From contig NC_092676.1 of NCBI RefSeq assembly GCF_964355755.1, forward strand, positions 16,662,288 through 16,722,287: a stretch of DNA of 60,000 nt, written 5' to 3'. Source of the stretch: Antedon mediterranea. Lineage: Eukaryota; Echinodermata; Crinoidea; Comatulida; Antedonidae. The position numbers and the translations under genes are program-made. The first letter of the stretch is position 1. Each line of letters begins with the position of its first letter. The notes under the pieces are model-generated. The model was not told where the DNA came from and made no database searches. It saw only the letters and a list, made by a program, of their open reading frames with translations. Positions 54,501-60,000 of the stretch are shown piece after piece.

Positions 54501-57500
54501 TAACAACCCAAGTTTGCAGTAAGACTTTCAATATTGTGTATTGGTGCCAAATGAGTGATTCCTTTTGCATGCTAACCACAAAGAAATCCCAAATGCAATG
54601 ATCTTTCGGAAAGATGTAGGCCTAAAACAAGAGTTTGCTTTAGCGATTTTTGCGTTGGTCAAAATAAATAATATGCGGTTTTGAAAGCACTGCTGCTTAA
54701 TAATGATATCGGCCAAATTCACTAACAATAAAACACATTTTTTCTGTCCGATGTCACTCCCACATGCCGGAAGAGCATTTGGCGAGAGCATTTGGCCGAA
54801 TTGAAATTGACCTGCGAAGTAAAGAAACAATTCTCCTCCCCGACGACTAAAATTCAAGTTCGGCAATGTAATGGTCTATCAAGATTGGAAGGTTTACAAT
54901 TTCAAGGAGATTAGTGACAAAACTAAAAACAAAGACCGACGTTCAAAATAACTGAGGTTAATTAGCTAACAATGTCACCGCCTCAAGCAAAGTTAAAGAT
55001 CATGAACAATTACGCTTTTGCTGGATGTGAGCACATGGTGCTTAAACGGGTTAAGCATGGATGAGATTCAATCCACCTACAGAAATGAATGATACTGACT
55101 GTGTAAAGATAGCAAAACAAGGAGGATGTAATGAAAACCCTCCGAGATGGAAGTTAAAGCGGTGCAAACAGTTTTATCCTATTTGTCCTGACATGGCCTG
55201 ACAATGAAATGAGAAGTTGTAGTGATGAAGAAAATGAGGCCACAGTTGACCTTTATGAAGATGACTGGTGATAAAGGCAAAACACTTTTTAACTTATATC
55301 ATGTCTGTTATTAGTGTTTTAATCAAAGGATATACAAATTAAAACTGTTTTACATGATGCAAATTCTAGTTTACTGCTTAGATACAGTGCTTTTTTGGAC
55401 TTATAATCCGTTTATTAAAAAAATTAACACCATATTTCAAAATTTATGATGACAAATTTTGAATTATCATGTTATTTTTAACATTGGCTACCATACATCT
55501 TCTACCATTTTATACTAAATTTGATAATATTAAAAGTGTTTAAGCTTGCTAATAATTTTTTTGCTTTTTTCTTAGAATTACTAAAAGTGGAAATAAGCTA
55601 TTTTGCATATCCGCTCTTCTATTGGACAGTGTATACCACAAAAAAAAAAAACAACCCTATTCGGGACAAATTGTTGAACCTAAATTTGTTTTAATTTGCA
55701 ATAACTAATTATCTAACTCAACTTTATTTATAAACAGGGTTACATTAGTTGGTTAAAATCAGTACCGAAAGTATGAACCAACTTTATATTATCATCGAGT
55801 AAAAAGTCTAGATGAAACAATCGATTATCGAATTTAATTAACTCACTGTTGCTGTAAATTCTATGAATGACAATTAACAAAAACGAATTAGTATAAAAAG
55901 GTCACCTTTTCAATGTAGCCCGTATAATTCGGGTTCTTTATTTTATTTATTATTATCTACACTATCAAACTAGTTTGACAAAAAAAAGTGTGGTGTGTCT
56001 AAATGTGGCAGTGATGTGACACAGATAGTGTAGACAAGGGTTTTCGCCTAGATAGCCGGCTTTTAAACTTACTAAGAGAATGCTTTGTAATTAAATACAA
56101 TATTCAAAAAGTCACCTTAAAAGTAATACGAGAACAATCTGCAGATCTAATTATTTATTTTTATTAAGGTAAAGTAAATCGTAAAAATAGGTAACATAAT
56201 TTTACATAGCCATACCTGAGTATTCATTTTAACAGTTGGAATCAAAGTTGAAGATACTTGTTCCGTAAGTAAAGAACAATGTTGCGTCTGAAATGTAAAT
56301 AACATGCTAATAACTTAAAATGGAATACAAACTTACTAACCAGGGTGTCATCATTGCCAGCATTATTATTTAACAATGCAAATATTATTAGGGTCGGTGA
56401 ACAGCAGTGAGACACATAAACAGAATTTACGCGAGTCTTTAAAATATTCTAAATAACAAGCAAATTCATCCATCACGTTTCCATAATTTGTCTACAAAAA
56501 CTCTGTTCCAGAATATTATTATTATTATTATTATTATAATGTTTTCAAATAAATTATATTTTGTATTAAATAATGCATATTTTTAGTCGCGTGGACGCGA
56601 CTCTATAGTTCACTATGTCGGTCGGTCTGTCGGTCTGTCTGTCGGTCCGGTATCACTATGCGTTTTATCGCTTTCTGACCTTATCTTGATATCAGTTTAA
56701 TCTAGCTAAGTCAATTTTTCACAGTATATTCTTTATGGCCAGGAATCGATGTGGTTATCATTTCACGGTGCGCAATAAAAAATTACGCGGTCTACGCACG
56801 ATTTAACGAAATCACGTTTGTAATCATATCTTCACAACCATGAATCACAATTAAATAAAATTTGGTACTCATAAATTTCAGAGCATAAATCATCATATGG
56901 CAATACAATTACGTGCGTAGCGCATGTAACGCATGCGTACGCGCGCTTAAAATTTTCAAAATTTATTTTCGATGAAATAAGAGTACGTTTCAGGCAATTT
57001 TTTAGGCGTTTACAAAATTGCCATAAGTGCGCAGATTTTTGCGCACGCACTGCGCGTTAAATGTTATCTCACACTCTTTTTTCCCGATTTCTGTTTTCTT
57101 GTCTTACTTTTCAACTCGAAATTACCTTATACGAGCACGTCAAAAGTGACAGGCTACGCACGTGTAAATTAAAAATATATAAATGTTTTTAAACATTTCA
57201 ACATTTTTAAACATGTTCAGTAATTTCGGTCAGTTGGTAGGTTGGTCGGTCGGTCGGTAAACACTAAGGAGCACGCGACTGCAGCCATCTATATGGCCTT
57301 GTTTTTATAAATATCACTAGGCCTAGGCCTATACTTATTTCTTTCTTTTGTAAAACTTGTAGGCATAATCGTTCTCGTATGTGCATGTCGGCCATGGTTG
57401 TCTTGAGTCAAACTCATTAAAAGAATAAATAAATACAATATTGTTTGAATGAAAAAAAAATCATACATTTCTATAAGCAAGATACACAACCAATAAAGAT

Positions 57501-57547
57501 AAAATCACCATGTAGATTCTTTGTCGTTTACTGGTACGAGCAGTCAT
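50853..57547 (-). CDS. NXPE-family protein (neurexophilin and PC-esterase domain), complete, 5 coding exons
   Basis: Coding exons in order: 57547-57467, 56287-56216, 52713-52130, 51912-51860 and 51595-50853. All introns are GT-AG and phases agree, giving 510 aa. Exon 1 encodes MTARTSKRQRIYMVILSLLV, a basic N-terminus and one membrane segment (about 11-25) of a type II secretory-pathway anchor. Exon 3 is the NXPE immunoglobulin-like domain (GGDFWYA, ITDFDNGTYEAKFFA, LVHPSE, CDSLTSLKS). Exon 5 opens with GLPKCKADLP and holds the PC-esterase domain with GDSTTRQW (Ser316) and DVWDMNLAYPCANRIHMP (Asp475 or 478, His490), the residues expected of a GDSL-type acyl esterase. Length and order match animal NXPE genes, which are expanded in invertebrate deuterostomes. 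The substrate is unknown. Repeats fill introns 1 and 2. Confidence 0.92.
52130..52713 (-). CDS. NXPE exon 3: NXPE/neurexophilin-like domain
   Basis: It begins in frame after TTTATAG with NYTRITNSTNTRYYF and ends at CACAA before GTAGGT. N-glycosylation sequons NYT and NST lie at the start, as expected for a lumenal domain. Its downstream 53-bp exon 4 (51912-51860) encodes SVTYVRILNGPLKINIT and joins in phase. Confidence 0.9.
52765..55880. repeat. Large dispersed repeat, fragmented copy in NXPE intron 2
   Basis: Blocks shared with the copies at 21.4 and 49.1 kb appear in the same order but spread apart: the start near 52765 (GTTCTCGAATAGATTTCGGC), the ATGTTCCATTCATC block near 54040, and the end at 55620-55800 (AACAGGGTTACATTA). 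Between them are a GGT-rich microsatellite and about 1 kb (54480-55290) of unrecognised, possibly once-coding sequence. The minus-strand ORF at 54528-54866 matches nothing I know. Confidence 0.6.
52885..53155. repeat. Imperfect GGT/GGC trinucleotide-rich array
   Basis: About 270 bp of GGTGGTGATGGCGG-type triplets. All long open frames across it on both strands are composition artefacts (poly-Gly, poly-His or poly-Pro). It lies in NXPE intron 2. Confidence 0.9.
56584..57281. mobile_element. TIR element beginning AGTCGCGTG in NXPE intron 1
   Basis: The left end is AGTCGCGTGGACGCGACTC followed by GGTC/GTCT repeats. The right end is GGTCGGTCGGTCGG then GCACGCGACT, which mirrors it. The length is 698 bp. 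It is non-coding and the interior is rich in GCGTGCGC-type sequence. The left end recurs at 28871. Target duplication not resolved. Confidence 0.55.
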
Positions 57548-57599
57548 CTTGGAATTGTCAACCTGTCGGATGCTTTCTGCTCTTCGATCCTCTAAAAAA

Positions 57600-58500
57600 A
57601 TGAATCATATACGAGTGTAGAAGAATACTGAGTAAAAATAGTGACTTTCTCGGCTCGTTTAATAGAACACACATGCTTTTAACGAATGGAACATATTCTG
57701 GCCATTCCGCGAACAATTATTTAAATTAATTAAATTAATAGGCCAACTCCGCTTATTGAGAGTGAGAAAGCAGGGTTATTTCTTAATGTCAAATAACAAA
57801 ATGCTGATCTAAAAACGGACCAGATAACAAATTTTAATCATTAGTAAATTACCAAAATGTGAGATAGTTGACCAGTTTAACTAACTCGGTTTTATGAGGA
57901 TTACAATGAGTTATAAAGACAAATCTATCCGTCTGTACACAAACATTATACCAGGGGCTACCATGAGTTTTGAGTCATAGTGAGAATAACATTGTGGATG
58001 GATGAAGAGGAGAACAAACAAGTAATCTGACATGCTATAAGATAGCACCATTTACACTGGAGGTCCGGTCACTTTAAGAAATAAAACTATCGAGAAAGGC
58101 AAAAAATAGATGAATGCGACAACAGCAAAGACTATGCATAGGCCTAAAACAACTGAGGAAAAAGTTTGGCACATGATCGTAGGAGGCTAAGTAATGGAGG
58201 AATCTCGCTGCACAGCTGCTCAAACACAAGCCACTTATAAAAAAACAGAAGACCACACTTCCACCAGTGAAGCGAACAAGACGTTACGACGATGCACGCG
58301 GCTCTACTAACTACACTTCCGATGTAGCTAATTATATCGCACTTTTCGCACCTTTTTAGATGTATTTATGTTATTTACGTTATAAATAATACTATTTATA
58401 CCAGATAATTACAATCAAGCAATTTTTTTGTATTTAGTCCTCTTATTATTATCTTGTTAACAAATGCTAAACGGTGCAGCTTGCTCATACAAAACATTAC
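57600..58500. other. 5' flank of the NXPE gene, no defined exon
   Basis: On the minus strand a splice acceptor (TTTTTTTAG at about 57592) stands before the 5' UTR that precedes the NXPE start codon. At least one non-coding exon and the promoter should therefore lie at higher coordinates. I could not choose the exon. A CG-richer patch at 58240-58330 is the best place to look. Confidence 0.35.
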
Positions 58501-58577
58501 GTTACTGAACCCAAAACAACCTGATTACCGGTTAACATTACATAACCTGATTACCGGTTAACCTGATTACCGGTTAA

Positions 58578-59116
58578 AGATGTATTGTCCCTTGAAACAA
58601 AAAAAAATGAAGGTCAAAATATTCTAAATTTAAATTGGCCATATCAAAGTAATATTAAAGTTATTCACTTTAAGTTGAAAATTCGAGCCAAAAACAACAA
58701 GTTTACGTAATTAACAGGTAAATTAGTTTGATAACATTTCGTCTGGAAAATCGTCGCGAGCGAAAGTGAACAAAGATTTCAAACCACGAGTATGCATTAT
58801 GCATATGCTAATTAGAATGATTTACAACTCGTCACAGTCGAGAAGGTATTTTCATACAGATTGTGAGGAAGTTTTAAGAAATATGCATACAGAGTAGCGA
58901 AACAAGCGCGTTTCATTATGAGATATGTTTTGATCGAAAACTCTGACTGGAAGTCAAAGTTATTTTTTAAACAATAAAACGTCTGTATTTCAGTTAAATG
59001 ATTTTTTTCCGACAAATTTTTGGTAATAGTTAATAACTTTTATGATACTTAAAAATGACCAATCTTTTTTCGAAATATTTTATGTTTTATTTTTTTTGGA
59101 ATTAGTCAAATGGACA
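58578..59116. mobile_element. TTAA-flanked TIR element, copy 2 (right end lost)
   Basis: It is about 85-90% like 47178-47684. The left end AGATGTATTGTCC follows TTAA at 58574-58577. The right end stops at GGACA and passes into TTACATAACCTGATTACCGG. Both sides carry tandem copies of AACCTGATTACCGGTT (58510-58577 and 59121-59155), so the element sits inside a small satellite. Confidence 0.75.
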
Positions 59117-59159
59117 TTACATAACCTGATTACCGGTTAACCTGATTACCGGTTAACAT

Positions 59160-60000
59160 TACACTTAGATAGTTACAATCAATAAATATATCAAACTATA
59201 AGATATGAATCTGTAGAATATCGCTGGTTTTGATTAATCTATATAAAAAAAAAGGCCTAAGTGCATTCATCTCTACAAACAGATATTAAATAAATCGAGA
59301 TTCATATGCACAAATCGATGGCCCTCCAATCTTCACAGCCCAACCCACACTCGATCAGTATATCATATTATTTCTAAACATTCTATAGCACTATGTAAAT
59401 TACATTGGAGCCTGTGATGTACTTGAAGGTCTTACTTACCCTATCGAGCTGTGTATGCAAGTGAAGACTTTCAACGATATTATGCTGTTTTTAAGTTTGT
59501 AGTATTCTTTAATTCAATTTGCTAACCACAACAATTGTTCTTTCCTCTGAATTAAGTACAGTGTTTTGTCTTATGACTACCGATGTTGGCTTTTGCTCTT
59601 AATAAAAAAACCCCGATATAATCCTTTAAGAATATGCTGGGATTAGACATATGTTTTAAAGGCAAATGCTATTGACAAACAAATGTATTTATGATCCTTG
59701 GCGTATTATTCCATAAGTTAAACACGTTATAACAGTCTATTTAAGCAAGGAACAATTTCCTTGATATTTTAGTTGGATTCAATTGGCACCTAAGGCAATT
59801 TTTTAAATTAGCTCTAATAAATCACTAATAAAGATAATAATAATGATGATGACAACATTAGTAAAGTGTAAACTTATGTAAACTCTAAATAGTAAAGCTA
59901 ATTGTCCTACAGTCTAATAAATTCTTCAGACGCCATCAAATATGATTGGTATTTTGTCAAGGTTAAACGATTGAAATATACCACTTTACGTTTTATTGTT
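59160..60000. other. No identified gene or element
   Basis: AT-rich sequence to the right edge. No exon, tRNA or repeat end recognised. Confidence 0.4.

Overview
The window is eukaryotic, intron-containing, AT-rich nuclear DNA from an animal. Two host genes can be read exon by exon: the 3' end of NCAPH2 (condensin II subunit H2) at the left edge, and a complete NXPE-family gene on the minus strand at about 50.85-57.59 kb. Nearly everything between them is transposable-element sequence. NXPE genes are abundant in non-vertebrate deuterostomes. The element mix (BEL/Pao, Gypsy, CR1/Jockey-like LINEs, L1/Tx1-like LINE, Penelope, Merlin) and the recurrent 'taggcctaggcc' wording suggest an echinoderm or a close relative. 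The taxon is an inference. Layout: 0-2.4 kb, last three NCAPH2 exons. 2.7-5.5 kb, decayed Gypsy integrase, LINE and gag-like scraps. 5.5-11.7 kb, a structurally complete, minus-strand BEL/Pao retrotransposon with a 5-bp target duplication and 429-bp LTRs that differ at only 3 positions. It is inserted inside the gag-protease of an older BEL/Pao copy, and its own polymerase and protease carry disabling lesions. 12-16.5 kb, further older BEL debris, a ~180-bp inverted repeat pair, a decayed gene of an unnamed repeated family and a 5'-truncated LINE. 16.5-27.1 kb, one LINE split into three pieces by two insertions: a 1.2-kb composite carrying two tRNA-Val-like sequences, and a head-to-tail pair (0.37 kb plus 5.7 kb) lacking terminal inverted repeats and containing a 35-bp hairpin-forming minisatellite. 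27-38.3 kb, a second LINE RT, gag fragments, a Merlin-type transposase remnant, two more LINEs and a palindromic MITE. 38.3-41 kb, mostly featureless DNA and a tRNA-Thr-like gene in a duplicated segment. 41.5-48.9 kb, a Penelope-like element (RT end, GIY-YIG nuclease, hammerhead-like motif) split by a 6.4-kb insertion organised as nested inverted repeats, including a 407-bp foldback with a 9-bp target duplication. 49.1-60 kb, the NXPE gene, its repeat-filled introns and flanking repeats. The mobile elements do not cooperate as a pathway. They record layered insertion: BEL into BEL, two insertions into one LINE, and a foldback composite into a Penelope element. The two host genes are unrelated: one is a chromosome-condensation subunit and the other a secretory-pathway protein with a PC-esterase domain.
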